Part shown: positions 1-8,820 of the stretch, piece after piece
How the letters are laid out: each line of letters begins with the position of its first letter
How positions within the stretch are numbered: position 1 is the stretch's first letter
Assembly (NCBI RefSeq): GCF_018917525.1
Contig: NZ_JAHLOS010000015.1
Coordinates: 24,762-88,761 of the forward strand
Direction: 5' to 3'
DNA from: Enterococcus raffinosus
GTDB taxonomy: Bacteria; Bacillota; Bacilli; Lactobacillales; Enterococcaceae
Length of the DNA stretch: 64,000 nucleotides
Made by a program: the position numbers and the translations under genes
Notes under the pieces: model-generated
Told to the model about the DNA's origin: nothing
What the model saw: only the letters and a program-made list of their open reading frames with translations
Database searches by the model: none

Positions 1-476
1 ATGAGCAGAATACCATCATCAGTCAGTATTCTTCTTATCTCTAAAAGACTCCCTCGCAAATTGCTCCAATGAAAATGATTTTGAAAGGCACAAATTAGGT
101 CAAAGCTATTTGAAGGGTAATCTGTTTTCTCGATATTTACTTTTTCGAACGTAATCGTGCTATTCGAGTTTAATCTTTTTGCTTGTTCGATAGCTTTTTC
201 TGAAATATCTATTCCAATGATTGTCTCGGCCTTAAATCTTTGACTGAGGTAGTACGTGGTTGCACCATTGCCAACGCTTATATCTAAAATGCGGTGAAAT
301 TGTTTTGCAGGTAAGAATGACAGGCACCATTTTGCCATGGGCAAGTAAACTTTATTCCATAATTTCATCATGATACTCCCTACCCAACCGGTTGGCGCTT
401 TCGATTGGTTTAGAAGGTATTTGTAAATGAAAGCTAGTCCCACTACTATTATTAATAGGATAAAGAAACGATTCAT
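1..476 (-). CDS. SAM-dependent methyltransferase (partial, cut by window edge)
   Basis: Reading the minus strand from ATG at 476 gives an open frame that runs off the left edge, so the C-terminus is missing. An AAAGGAC ribosome site precedes the start. The N-terminus is a hydrophobic segment (FFILLIIVVGLAFIYKYLL), which suggests membrane anchoring. It is followed near residue 65 by ILDISVGNGATTYYL, a class I methyltransferase motif I in which Ser-Val replaces the usual Gly-Cys, and by an acidic GIDIS motif II. A later FDLICAFQNHFHW stretch fits motif IV. The fold is clear, the substrate cannot be told, and the odd motif I may weaken or alter SAM binding. Confidence 0.75.
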   Translation of the reverse strand, partial: MNRFFILLIIVVGLAFIYKYLLNQSKAPTGWVGSIMMKLWNKVYLPMAKWCLSFLPAKQFHRILDISVGNGATTYYLSQRFKAETIIGIDISEKAIEQAKRLNSNSTITFEKVNIEKTDYPSNSFDLICAFQNHFHWSNLRGSLLEIRRILTDDGILL

Positions 477-562
477 GTCTTGTCCTTTCTGACGCAATCT
501 AAAGTAATAATGTTTCTTAGATTCTAAGTCTGAAATAATATCCTTACAAATCCAATACAACC

Positions 563-1147
563 TTATCTACGATCTTTTAACTTCACATTTCTCTCATTAC
601 TTACATTGTACTTCACTTCAACATCCACTAAATAATAAACGACATGCTGCAAGTCCTCTTCTGTCACATCTGCCTCAGTGGCACTTGTTGTTTGTTTATA
701 CCTAAGTTTGACAACGTTCCCTTTTTTGAAACTTTCCGGCTCTTCTGTTTCAAACAATGCTTGATCTAAATAGCTGTCAACCAGCACCACATAAGACTTC
801 TCTCCTATGGTTCGAACACTCGTAACAAAGAAATAGTCGGTCCGTGTTTGAACAGGATTTCTACCTAGAAGCAAATCCAAGGACTGTACTTTTCTTGGAT
901 TTGAGATAGCCACTCTTTCCTCATCCTCATTGAACAAGTCCATAGGTGTTACTTGATCTAATTCATCATAGGTAAAATTGATTATCTCATCTTTTTCGTA
1001 TTTCAATTTCGTTTTAGTATCCCACTGTAAAAGTGTGCCACTAGAAATATCTTGAAAAATCACACTATGACCATAATAGGCCTTAGATGCGCCCATCGGA
1101 ACTCTATTATCAATACTAATTACTTTTGCTATTGTATATTTTCTCAT
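563..1147 (-). CDS. hypothetical protein, 194 aa
   Basis: The protein is soluble and mixed alpha/beta, with no signal peptide and no membrane segment. I do not recognise a family. Two ATGs lie in tandem at 1150 and 1147. The second is better spaced from the AGGTG ribosome site, so I chose 1147. It is rich in charged residues, and its C-terminal half has alternating beta-type stretches (DYFFVTSVR, YVVLVDSYL, VVYYLVDVEV). It stands alone between the methyltransferase and the terminator of the M81 operon. An accessory or immunity-type role is possible but nothing in the sequence shows it. Confidence 0.6.
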   Translation of the reverse strand: MRKYTIAKVISIDNRVPMGASKAYYGHSVIFQDISSGTLLQWDTKTKLKYEKDEIINFTYDELDQVTPMDLFNEDEERVAISNPRKVQSLDLLLGRNPVQTRTDYFFVTSVRTIGEKSYVVLVDSYLDQALFETEEPESFKKGNVVKLRYKQTTSATEADVTEEDLQHVVYYLVDVEVKYNVSNERNVKLKDRR

Positions 1148-1465
1148 CATATCACCTACTATCCAGTATCTATTACACTAATTTTTTCTCGTTAGCTAAG
1201 CGGACAATTCCGAAAAGAACTCTCTTTGCGTTCGCTTTCATAAATCTATTATAAAAGAATAAAGACAACAAAAATAGTCACCCCATGAATCTCTTTTTCA
1301 TAGAATCTCTCCTGCTATTTATTTGAAATTAGTATTTCTACCAGTATATATTTAAATAATCTTGTAGCTAAGACCCCTTGAAACGCGGAAAACGAAATGT
1401 TATTCAACCCAAATAACAGTTGAAGAATTTTGAGACGATATTCGCTCGTAAACCCATAGCCATCA
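1148..1465. other. non-coding gap of about 320 bp
   Basis: No convincing gene, hairpin or repeat was seen. The stretch is AT-rich and should hold the promoter of the 194-aa gene. Confidence 0.4.
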
Positions 1466-1515
1466 CAAAAAACCTCCCGCAATTCAACAATCAATTGTCA
1501 AATCACGGAAGGAAG
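1466..1515 (-). terminator. rho-independent terminator of the M81/PTS operon
   Basis: On the minus strand CCTTCCG pairs with CGGGAGG across an AT-rich stem-loop and is followed directly by TTTTTT. It sits about 35 bp after the stop of the M81 gene and closes the operon. Confidence 0.7.
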
Positions 1516-1547
1516 TACCCATACTTTTAAGTTTTAGTGATTACTCG

Positions 1548-3035
1548 TTACTCAAATCCCCCATCAGTCTTCGTCGTATAGTCGTATTCTAGTTCATCAT
1601 AAGGAAACATTGGACGCTGGATTTGTTTAAAATCCAGCTTTTCTGTTGCTTGTTGTGTTGGGCCGTCGGTTAAAGCCATCACACAATGGGCTCCGTAGGC
1701 GTCGAAGTCTGGTGAAATATAGCCTTGTTTTACTATGATCACTTCGTAGTCTTCTATGGAGACATTTGCCCACATAAATTGCGCTAGTTCTGTGAAGCTC
1801 ACTGATTCGCGTTGCACTAGCACCGTGAGGGGATAGTGCTTTAATTTTACACCGATCACGCATCCTGTGATGGGGTCTTCTTGGTAATCTTGACTGACTA
1901 CTCCTTTTGAGACGATCGTTCCTTCTAGTGATATTGTTTTAGATCGTTCGTCGAGGTCTTTTCCTAATTTAAACTGCACTGCCTCTCCTAACGCGTGTTG
2001 ATTTAGCTGAGTGGTTGCTTTTTCGTCAATAATGCCTGCGATCAAGGTGGGCTTCTGCCAATCGGGATGTGTCTTCAATAAGTGTCGCAGGATCACTGTA
2101 CTGTAGCCATCGCTGCCGGCACCGCAGTTATCTCCTGAATCGGTGATGAAGATTGGTTTCTCCGTCATATTCTCTACCTCGGCTAACACCTGTGCCAGTT
2201 CTCCGTAATTGCCGTGATAGTGAAACTCATACCGTCGGCGCAGGATAAAGTCGGATAGTTCATCGGCTTTTTCTTGGGCGTAGCTTCGATAGCGTTGATC
2301 AGCTGGTACTATTGTGACGGCACAGCCTAAGCGATCACTGTCATGGCGGACATAGCCTACATGAAAGGAAGCGCAGAGGATTCGTTCGTCTTGTTCTAAT
2401 TCATCGAGCTTTTGATTGATAGAACGGACTGGTTCGTCTGAAGACACCGAACGTTCGCCGCCTACGATGATCGGCAGCTTGCGACAGACTGGCTGGATTA
2501 CTCGTGTGCGTTCTTGTAGGATTTCACAGAAAAGGGTCGCTGTTTTGTCGAATGTTTCTTGAATATCTGTATGTGGCGAGTGGCGGTAGCAAGTCACCAG
2601 ATTGGTCATCTTCGCGAATTCTTCCGTCACATTGCCGTGAGGGTCCATCACCACGGCGATTGGCAGATATGCTCCTACTAATTTACGGATCTCTCGTAAA
2701 ATCACAAACTCCGCTGATCCTTCCGGCAGATTCATTACCTTGCTGGCACCATGCAGATAGAGATAAATGCCGTCGATCTCACGTATCTGCTGTTTCACCG
2801 CAGCTAGAAAATGCTCTAGGATATAGTCGAACGCTTCTCGTTCGATCAAGCCGCCAGGATGACCATTTGCATAGAAACCTGGGATTAGCTGGATACCTTG
2901 ATTATCAAAGATGGGCTGAATGCCCATCTTTGATATCATGTCGTTGCCTTCTGCAAAGAGAAAATTTTCTTTGTTCATGGTTTTTGGCGTATGCTCATTG
3001 CTCTCTGAATTGAAGAATCCTACTAATACCTTCAT
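1548..3035 (-). CDS. M81 family metallopeptidase (MlrC/microcystinase C-like)
   Basis: The 495-aa length and domain order match the MlrC family: an N-terminal DUF1485-type domain with a DPHGN motif (D131, H133) and RHSPHTD (H152-H155) as probable zinc ligands, then a C-terminal MlrC_C domain opening with TDSGDNCGAGSDG. Characterised relatives are zinc enzymes that open small peptides or amide-linked compounds. The start overlaps the stop of the PTS IIB gene by 4 nt (ATGA), so the two are translationally coupled. Being last in a sugar-type PTS operon suggests that the imported, phosphorylated compound contains an amide or amino-sugar bond that this enzyme handles. That link is inference. The family call is firm and the substrate is unknown. 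Confidence 0.88.
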   Translation of the reverse strand: MKVLVGFFNSESNEHTPKTMNKENFLFAEGNDMISKMGIQPIFDNQGIQLIPGFYANGHPGGLIEREAFDYILEHFLAAVKQQIREIDGIYLYLHGASKVMNLPEGSAEFVILREIRKLVGAYLPIAVVMDPHGNVTEEFAKMTNLVTCYRHSPHTDIQETFDKTATLFCEILQERTRVIQPVCRKLPIIVGGERSVSSDEPVRSINQKLDELEQDERILCASFHVGYVRHDSDRLGCAVTIVPADQRYRSYAQEKADELSDFILRRRYEFHYHGNYGELAQVLAEVENMTEKPIFITDSGDNCGAGSDGYSTVILRHLLKTHPDWQKPTLIAGIIDEKATTQLNQHALGEAVQFKLGKDLDERSKTISLEGTIVSKGVVSQDYQEDPITGCVIGVKLKHYPLTVLVQRESVSFTELAQFMWANVSIEDYEVIIVKQGYISPDFDAYGAHCVMALTDGPTQQATEKLDFKQIQRPMFPYDELEYDYTTKTDGGFE

Positions 3036-3340
3036 TTGCGTTTCTCCATTACTGTCATCATATTTTGATAAACGCCTTCTGCATTCATCAAGCCGAAATC
3101 GGTGGAGTTGATCACCATGATGGGGATCTCAGCGGGTACTTCTTTGCGGACATTTGGTACTGCGTAGCGGACTTGAGGTGCCAGCATCACCAGCTGTTTT
3201 TCGTGGGATTTGGGACCGACCTTTTCCAGACCTACTGCTTCGATGTGGAGGGACTGTCCGGCTTTTTCTGCTACTTCACTGATTTTTTTGCATAAGATCG
3301 CGGTACTCATCCCCGCTTGGCAAACTAATAATACGTTCAT
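3032..3340 (-). CDS. PTS lactose/cellobiose-type IIB
   Basis: This 102-aa protein begins MNVLLVCQAGMSTAIL and has the phosphocysteine loop of the lactose/cellobiose IIB family, with Cys7 as the phospho-acceptor. It passes phosphate from IIA to the sugar bound by IIC. There are ATGs at 3346 and 3340; I chose 3340 because AGGA lies 9 nt upstream of it and only 3 nt from the other. The length is normal and the protein appears intact. It lies between the broken IIC gene and the M81 gene, whose start it overlaps. Confidence 0.88.
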   Translation of the reverse strand: MNVLLVCQAGMSTAILCKKISEVAEKAGQSLHIEAVGLEKVGPKSHEKQLVMLAPQVRYAVPNVRKEVPAEIPIMVINSTDFGLMNAEGVYQNMMTVMEKRK

Positions 3341-3359
3341 GTTCATTCTTCCTTTCTTT

Positions 3360-4582
3360 CTAGTAAACTTCGATTGCGTCTTCTGGGTTTTGTTCTGAAG
3401 GCAGCTGTTCTTCTGCCAGCTTCTCTTTTTCAAACAATTTGTAAAACGGATAGTACACCAGCATATTGGCGGCGATACATACCACCGTCAGGATCACTGC
3501 CCGATAATCAAGGCTGGATAACCATTGCCCCACGCCCACCGGCACTGTGGAGCTGACATTGATCAGTGTACGATTGACCAAGCCTACCGCCATCGCTCCG
3601 TAACACAAGAAAATATTCACCACTTGGGTCAATAGAAACGGGATCAAGAAAATCGGGTTCAAAACGATCGGCAGTCCAAACAACACCGGTTCGTTGATCC
3701 CAAAGATTCCGGGAATGATCGCCAGCTTGCCCACCGTACGAATCTGAATGGATTTGCTTCGCAGCATCAACAACACCAGTCCCAATGTCGCACCGCCACC
3801 ACCGACAAGATGGCACTGCTATGGATGCCAAACCACCAGCCGAGTTGCGAGACCACCGAAGCAAGTGAGACCCCGAAGACCGTATCCACCGCCAGATTCA
3901 ACGGCTGTCCGATCATCATTAATAGTTTTGGTACTGATGTCGCGAAGACCTCCGCAAAGATCATGCGAATCAATACCATCGTCAAAAATACCACCGCTAA
4001 TGGCACCAACGCTCCGATAGATTCCTTCAACGATGCCGGCACCGTATCTGGAAAGGCGATATACCCCACGCGTTTTCGCACCAGCAGATGGTACAGCTCC
4101 ACCGCCGCAAAGGTCGTGATGATCGCTGAAAAGAGGCCTGTTCCGCCAAAGTAAGCTGTGTCCCAATTCCATTCCACGTATTGACTATTCACCACTAAAA
4201 AGGAGACCAGTGCCACCAGCATAGTTAAAAAGACATTCATCTGACGTTTTTGCGCCAAGTTATAGGCGATCGCCAGTGACAGGTAGACACCCTGACTGCC
4301 TAGTGTCACCCCAAACAAGAAGTTCAGGTGCGAGCCGTAGACCTCCGCCGCCTGCGCCCAGCCCTTCATCACGGGATAAAAGACATCCGTTTTGGATAGC
4401 AAATGATAATCCACGATTGGCTGTGACAAGATCAACGCAAAAGAGCCAATCAAAATCAACGGCAGGATCGTCATGAAGGATGTGGCGATCACTTGCAAAT
4501 AAAGATTGCCCGCCAGCTTCGCCGCCAAAGGTGCAAAGAGCTTTTCCAAGACATTGGAGAACTTCTGTAATTGTTTACTCAT
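3360..4582 (-). pseudogene. PTS lactose/cellobiose-type IIC, frameshifted
   Basis: The membrane permease is split into two frames. The N-terminal part (MSKQLQKFSNVLEKLF onward) runs to about 3808 and ends in WWFGIHSSAIL. The C-terminal part continues in another frame with GGGGATLGLVLLMLRSKS, then IPGIFGINEPVLFGLP, the family signature. The span is 1223 nt, one base short of a whole frame, so a single-base deletion near 3800-3812 explains it. The restored protein would be 407 aa with about ten membrane segments. The start at 4582 has GAGGAGG upstream and overlaps the IIA stop by 8 nt. Without IIC the transporter cannot work unless the lesion is a sequence error. Confidence 0.85.
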
Positions 4583-4907
4583 AGCTTTCCACCTCCTCAC
4601 GTTCCATCTGTTCAATCAGCAGCTGGCACATCCGACTCCACGAGATCGCATTGGCAAGATGGTCCTGTGCATGGGTCATGACCAGAGAATACGGCACCTC
4701 TTCCTCATTGACTTCTGCTTGGATCAGCTTTGTTTGGATATTGTGCACTTCTGCCATGCGCTCCTGTCCACGCTTCATCGCCACCACCGCAGCGGCTAGA
4801 TTGATTCCTTCAAGATAAGCGTTCATCCCTTGATAAAAATCATCCATCGCATCACCGGCGATGCTGATGATTTGAAACGCCGTCAGTTGTACTTCTTCTT
4901 TTGTCAT
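4575..4907 (-). CDS. PTS lactose/cellobiose-type IIA
   Basis: This 110-aa helical protein is of the lactose/cellobiose IIA family. The THAQDH motif carries the probable phospho-histidine (H79). It accepts phosphate from HPr and gives it to the neighbouring IIB. The start at 4907 follows an AGGAGGACG ribosome site, while the longer frame upstream has none. The gene begins inside the 3' end of the RarD-like gene (56-nt overlap), so it is read in the same transcript. The length is normal for a free-standing IIA. Confidence 0.88.
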   Translation of the reverse strand: MTKEEVQLTAFQIISIAGDAMDDFYQGMNAYLEGINLAAAVVAMKRGQERMAEVHNIQTKLIQAEVNEEEVPYSLVMTHAQDHLANAISWSRMCQLLIEQMEREEVESYE

Positions 4908-5763
4908 GTTTTTCGTCCTCCTTGTTAGTAGAATGCTGCATAAGTCCAATCACAAATACGATACTTCCCGCCACGACCCAGCTATAGGTCAACAAATCGC
5001 TGAGATGCCACGGCTCCCGAAACAAAAACACCGAGACCGCTAACATCAAGGCAGGATTCAAATACTGCAGGATCGCCAATACCGTCTGGGGCAGACGTTT
5101 ACTGGCAGCCATAAATAAAATCAAGGGCAACGCTGTCGCAGCGCCGCTGGTCATCAATAACAGATTGCCTTCCCACATGGGCAACACCAACGGCATCTTG
5201 GTAACCCACACGATCACCAGCGCTACCGGTAATAAGATCACCGTCTCCACCCACATCCGAAACATCGGATCTAATGCCCCCTGCTTTTCCAACACGCCAT
5301 AATAAGCCACACAAAGTGCCATCAACAGTGGCACGAGGGATAACGACGCACCTGCCACCAGCTTGGTGAAGATACTTCCCATCAATAGCACCACCGCAAA
5401 TCGCTGCCAGACATTCAGCTGTTCCTTGAAGAAAAAGCGCCCAAAGAACACCGTAAAAAGCGGCGAACAAAAATAAGCAAAGCTTGCACTAGTCGTCTGA
5501 CCACTGGCGACACAATAGATGAACGCGCCCCAGTTGCCGCCGATCGAAAGCGCCGCTAGACACAGATTCCGCCGCACCTTAGCATCTCGCCACACCACCA
5601 ATAATTGCTGGACCAGCCTCTCTTTTTTGAAAGAACAAAGACACGTCAATGTCATCACTATAAATGACCAAATGATGCGGTATGCCAACAACTCCAGCGA
5701 GTCGATGCCTTCTAGAAGCTTCCAAAAAATCGGCAGAAAGCCCCAGATCGTGTAGGTAATCAC
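4852..5763 (-). CDS. rarD: EamA/DMT family transporter, RarD-like
   Basis: About ten membrane segments and the opening ITYTIWGFLPIFWK are typical of RarD. Family members are inner-membrane permeases of the drug/metabolite superfamily with poorly known substrates. The annotated start is GTG at 5763. The family usually begins seven or eight codons earlier (MKKGLIYG-like). Those codons are present here, but the expected ATG reads ATC (5785-5787), with AAAGGAG correctly placed 8 nt before it. So either ATC is used as a rare start, GTG is used, or the start codon has mutated. It is first in the PTS/M81 operon behind the attenuator. Confidence 0.8.
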   Translation of the reverse strand: MITYTIWGFLPIFWKLLEGIDSLELLAYRIIWSFIVMTLTCLCSFKKERLVQQLLVVWRDAKVRRNLCLAALSIGGNWGAFIYCVASGQTTSASFAYFCSPLFTVFFGRFFFKEQLNVWQRFAVVLLMGSIFTKLVAGASLSLVPLLMALCVAYYGVLEKQGALDPMFRMWVETVILLPVALVIVWVTKMPLVLPMWEGNLLLMTSGAATALPLILFMAASKRLPQTVLAILQYLNPALMLAVSVFLFREPWHLSDLLTYSWVVAGSIVFVIGLMQHSTNKEDEKHDKRRSTTDGVSNHQHRR

Positions 5764-5824
5764 TCCATAAATAAGTCCTTTTTTGATAGAACCAACTCCT
5801 TTTCATCAACCAATCGGAGAAAGC

Positions 5825-5894
5825 AAAAAAAGCAGGCCCGACACATCTCACACTTTTTGTGAAATGGATCAAGCCTGCCTAACAGTCACCCTCC
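5825..5894 (-). promoter_or_regulatory. RAT-like antiterminator site overlapping a terminator
   Basis: On the minus strand GGGTGACTG, TTAG, GCAGGC and TTGATCC follow each other (5894-5866). This resembles the ribonucleic antiterminator of BglG/LicT systems (TTACTG-N5-GCAGGC). The GCAGGC (5873-5878) also forms the 5' arm of a terminator whose 3' arm GCCTGC (5832-5837) is followed by seven T. Overlap of the two is the hallmark of this control: RNA-bound CAT protein blocks the terminator. The site lies between the CAT-domain gene and rarD. The match is partial; the spacer is 4 nt rather than 5. Confidence 0.6.
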
Positions 5895-5905
5895 AAATGG
5901 TTGAA

Positions 5906-6061
5906 CTATTCAATTTTTCGGTATTTCTTTTCAAGATTCGTTGCAACGACCGTGTCTCCCTTCTTCTTGCCAAACCCGATGCCCTTTTTCACTAAGACCC
6001 ACTCTCCTTTCCCTTCACGAGCCACCACGACATTATGCGTCAACACCTGAAGAACCACCAT
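5906..6061 (-). CDS. free-standing CAT RNA-binding domain (BglG/LicT family), 51 aa
   Basis: The protein MVVLQVLTHNVVVA...GIGFGKKKGD...EKKYRKIE matches the co-antiterminator (CAT) domain that forms the first 55 or so residues of BglG, SacY and LicT. NNVVL-type and GKGIGFGKKKGD-type motifs are conserved. A stop codon follows immediately where the two PTS regulation domains would begin. The start at 6061 has AAGGGTGGG upstream. In the family the CAT domain dimerises and binds the RAT hairpin, and a RAT-like hairpin lies just downstream, before the PTS operon. Isolated CAT domains are known to antiterminate without PTS control. It could be a decayed LicT gene or a deliberate minimal regulator. 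Confidence 0.75.
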   Translation of the reverse strand: MVVLQVLTHNVVVAREGKGEWVLVKKGIGFGKKKGDTVVATNLEKKYRKIE

Positions 6062-6154
6062 ATTCCCACCCTTTCTGATAAGTAATGATTTCAAATAAAA
6101 CGTCAGCGATTTCACTAAGAGGCCGGCTCACTTCTATTGCGAGCCAAAGCAACA

Positions 6155-6192
6155 CAAAAAAAGGTATCGGGCGTGGTCTGCCCAATACCTTT
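6155..6192 (-). terminator. strong hairpin terminator upstream of the CAT gene
   Basis: Arms at 6160-6172 and 6180-6192 form a 13-bp stem with a 7-nt loop, followed on the minus strand by seven T. It precedes the CAT gene start by about 95 nt, so it either ends an upstream minus-strand transcript or attenuates this one. I see no RAT motif at this hairpin. Confidence 0.7.
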
Positions 6193-6264
6193 GACATAGC
6201 GAAATAAACGTATACCGCACCTCGAAATTTCCCCACAAAAAAGACTAGAAAAAAAGCTTAAATT

Positions 6265-6273
6265 TGGTACAAT
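6265..6273 (+). promoter_or_regulatory. extended -10 promoter of the small RNA
   Basis: TG-G-TACAAT gives an extended -10 box at 6265-6273. The -35 region is poor, which is usual for extended -10 promoters. The predicted transcript start is near 6280. Confidence 0.45.
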
Positions 6274-6279
6274 AATGAG

Positions 6280-6381
6280 GTCGGTGTGATACACTGACTA
6301 TGGCAACTTGATTGGTCAGTTGGCGCTGACTTTTCAAGGCTCTATATTCTGGTCGCCGCCAGAATGTAGAGTGCCTTTTTT
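6280..6381 (+). ncRNA. candidate small structured RNA of about 100 nt
   Basis: An extended -10 promoter lies just upstream, and an almost perfect terminator lies at the end: arms CTCTATATTCTGG and CCAGAATGTAGAG, then GTGCC and six T. In between are two small hairpins (GTGT-GAT-ACAC, and GTCAG-TTGGCG-CTGAC). No open frame longer than a few codons is present. It could be a trans-acting sRNA, an antitoxin RNA, or the orphaned leader of a gene lost when the neighbouring IS arrived. I do not recognise a known RNA family. Confidence 0.45.
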
Positions 6382-6821
6382 ATTTGATTAATTAAATATC
6401 TGAGTCCATTTTATTGAAAGCGGATTAGCCTGTCAAGCGAACAAAAGATTTTTTTTGAGATTATGTTGAGGATTTTCTGAACATCTAGTTGTACCTGACT
6501 TAATGCGGACCGTTTTAAATCAATATCTTATTTTAAATAAAAAGTTGGTAATTGTTATTAATACTTGTTCGAGAAGGTCCAAATATTCGTCAGTGTAGCG
6601 ATTTTTAGAGAACAAAATGCTTTATCCATACAAACATCACTCCCAAAAAAACCTTTTAATTCAATATTTTTTGTTTTAGTTATACACTAAAGTTGATGGA
6701 AGAGAACTACTATATATGGCATTTGAATCCTGACAGATGCTAGTTGAATAAGATTTTAAAAGGTTTCTACTATGCTATCTTTTCAATAATTCCTTTTTTC
6801 CATTACTTAATTCTTATCTTA
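6382..6821. other. non-coding gap of about 440 bp
   Basis: The stretch is AT-rich with no convincing gene on either strand. Short frames of 12 to 23 codons with a GGGAG-like site exist on the minus strand near 6635, but they are not supported. Confidence 0.4.
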
Positions 6822-6893
6822 TACCTGAAAAATTCATACTTACTCGAAGGTCCTTTGGAAAGCTAGAACTGCCAATGGTTCTTCGAGTTTTTT
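6822..6893 (+). repeat. 72-nt dispersed repeat with terminator hairpin, copy 1
   Basis: It is identical at 65 of 72 positions to 10591-10662, in the same orientation. It folds as ACTCGAAG paired with CTTCGAGT, with an inner TTGG/CCAA stem, and ends in six T. The two copies bracket the IS remnant and the three-gene cassette. Confidence 0.8.
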
Positions 6894-6977
6894 CTTTTCA
6901 CCTTTTTGATGCACAAAAAAGAGCCCTCCTGTGTTATTGTTAAGTCGACAAAAACATCACAATAAAAAGTGCTCTAT

Positions 6978-8278
6978 ATGTCAACTTTACGCCAAAATAA
7001 ATTACAATTCAATCCCTAACTCACTATTTCTAATACTGGCGGTCAATTATCTTCTGATTCTGGCCTTCTGCTTGTGCAAGAATTTCTCCATCGAATCGAT
7101 TTTGATTCACGTATCGAAGAAACCTGTCTTTTTTCTGATCCTAGAAAATATGCGACCCACACAACAAAAGACCTATTTAAGCAACTGTTGTTTCAAGTGA
7201 TCGCAGGGTACAAGTCTGAATCTGCCAGCGATCACCTGATTAACGATCCGATTTTTACTTTAGCACTGGGAAAAGACGCCTTAGCTTCACAACCTACCCT
7301 TTCTCGTTTTATCCAATGGTGGGATACCAATACTGTCCAGAGTTTTCATGCGCTGAATGCGCAGTTAGGCGAAACATTTATTGAGCAATTAAATCGTCAC
7401 GAAATGGTCATTGATTTAGGTTCCACTCATGCGGATATACTTTTGGTCACCAAGAGCAGACAGCTTATAACGGTCATTACGGGTCAACGGGTTATCATCC
7501 GTTGTTGGCTTTTGATGGATTGACTCGCTTGTTTCTTGTTGCACAATTGCGGCCGGAAAATGTCTATACCTCCAATGGAGCCGCGGATTTTCTGCGCCCG
7601 ATCCTTGAGCGTCATCATGGGGCTTCCTGCTAGCGCCAGTTACTGGTTCACGGGGTGACACCAGAAATTTACCAGCTCTGTGACGAATCCCAAGCAAAGT
7701 TTCTGATCCGAATGAAGGCAAGTCAAAAGTCACGACGTCTGGCAGAAGGATGTGCTTTATTCCGATAAGACCGATTTTACTAAGCAGGAAGTCCAATGGA
7801 ATGAACTGACTTATCAAGCTGACTCTTGGAAACGTCCCATCGAGTGATTGTAAAACCGATGCATCCGGCAGGTGCGTACCTTTTTCGTCATGAATTTCTT
7901 GTGACGAATTTGGAAGACCTGTTTCCGAGAACGATTTTTCCCATATACCAACATCGAGGTATCATGGAAAATGACATTAAGGAGATCAAGGAAGGATTCT
8001 TCTTTGATAAAACCGATCACATCACGTTTGTTCAAAATGAGGGCCGCATGGTATTAAGTGGAATTGCCTATAATCTTTTCCAGTTGATGAAGCAATTGAC
8101 GTTCCCTGAAGCAGAACGCTAAGAAACGATCACCACGATCCGCTTCAAACTGTTTCATATTGCCGGGAAAGTGACGACCCATGCGCGGAACATTCGTGTA
8201 CTGCTCGCCAGCTCCAATGTCTTCGATGACTTGTTTTGGCAGATACTTCATCGCCTCCAGACCTTTCCGCTTTATTGA
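6978..8278 (+). pseudogene. IS1380-family transposase, decayed
   Basis: Translation from ATG at 6978 gives MSTLRQNKLQFNP, a stop at 7017-7019, then TGGQLSSDSGLLLVQEFL and a long stretch typical of IS1380 transposases (QPTLSRF, then VIDLGSTHAD around the first catalytic Asp). A frameshift near 7455-7470 moves the frame to GYHP and FDGLTRLF, followed by AQLRPENVYTSNGAADFLRP. A stop near 7630 and later shifts break it again. The end LFWQILHRLQTFPLY and a stop at 8276-8278 match a full-length transposase of about 430 aa. At least three lesions make it inactive. I could not define terminal inverted repeats. Confidence 0.85.
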
Positions 8279-8758
8279 ATTGATTAAAAATTACCCAAAA
8301 AAAAATCCATTTTATCCATCATGGGATTCGTGCGCCCTTTTTTCCTCAAAGTCATTCATTTCCAGCGATTTTTTCGAGAAACAATCCATTTGATAAAAAT
8401 TGAAGCAATAATCAAACTTTTGCTCGCTATTTTCGGGTGAGCGTGTTATAGCTTAAAAAGTATGAATCATTCAGGTTTACAATACTATCGATTATTTATG
8501 AATAACTGCAAAAAGTTGGACTGAAAGCTACCTCATTTGAATGAAATCATTTTTCCAAGCCTTTGAAAAATGATTCAGATTTTCAGCACGCATACTATTT
8601 TGCTAAGCAGCACAATCATTTTTTCTTACTAATCAGTTAATTAGCTCTTGATTCACTTAGATTGCCAAACAAATCTAGCAAGTCATCTCTTATTTAAGGG
8701 AATAAATTCGCTGACATATCATCCAACTACACTTTACTAAAGTACTTTTATATAAAAC
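8279..8758. other. non-coding gap of about 480 bp
   Basis: There is no convincing gene. One hairpin (AATCATTTTTC paired with GAAAAATGATT, about 8545-8575) is visible. The rest is AT-rich sequence between the IS remnant and the cassette promoter. Confidence 0.4.
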
Positions 8759-8787
8759 TTGAATCAAACTCTACAGATTGATATTAT
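8759..8787 (+). promoter_or_regulatory. promoter of the three-gene cassette
   Basis: TTGAAT (8759-8764), a 17-nt spacer and TATTAT (8782-8787) form a near-consensus sigma-A promoter 34 nt before the first start codon. Confidence 0.6.
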
Positions 8788-8820
8788 GATACTAGTATTA
8801 AGTTGAAAGAAGGGAGAATT

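Noticed and set aside
6033..6236. 67-codon minus-strand frame over the CAT gene start
   Set aside because: It crosses the terminator hairpin and is out of frame with the CAT domain, which explains the region better.
6382..6640. Fst/par-type type I toxin opposite the candidate small RNA
   Set aside because: Only 12- and 23-codon frames are present, without the usual hydrophobic Fst sequence, and the RNA segments are not complementary.
8181..8393. 70-codon plus-strand frame after the IS
   Set aside because: It overlaps the transposase end in the wrong frame.
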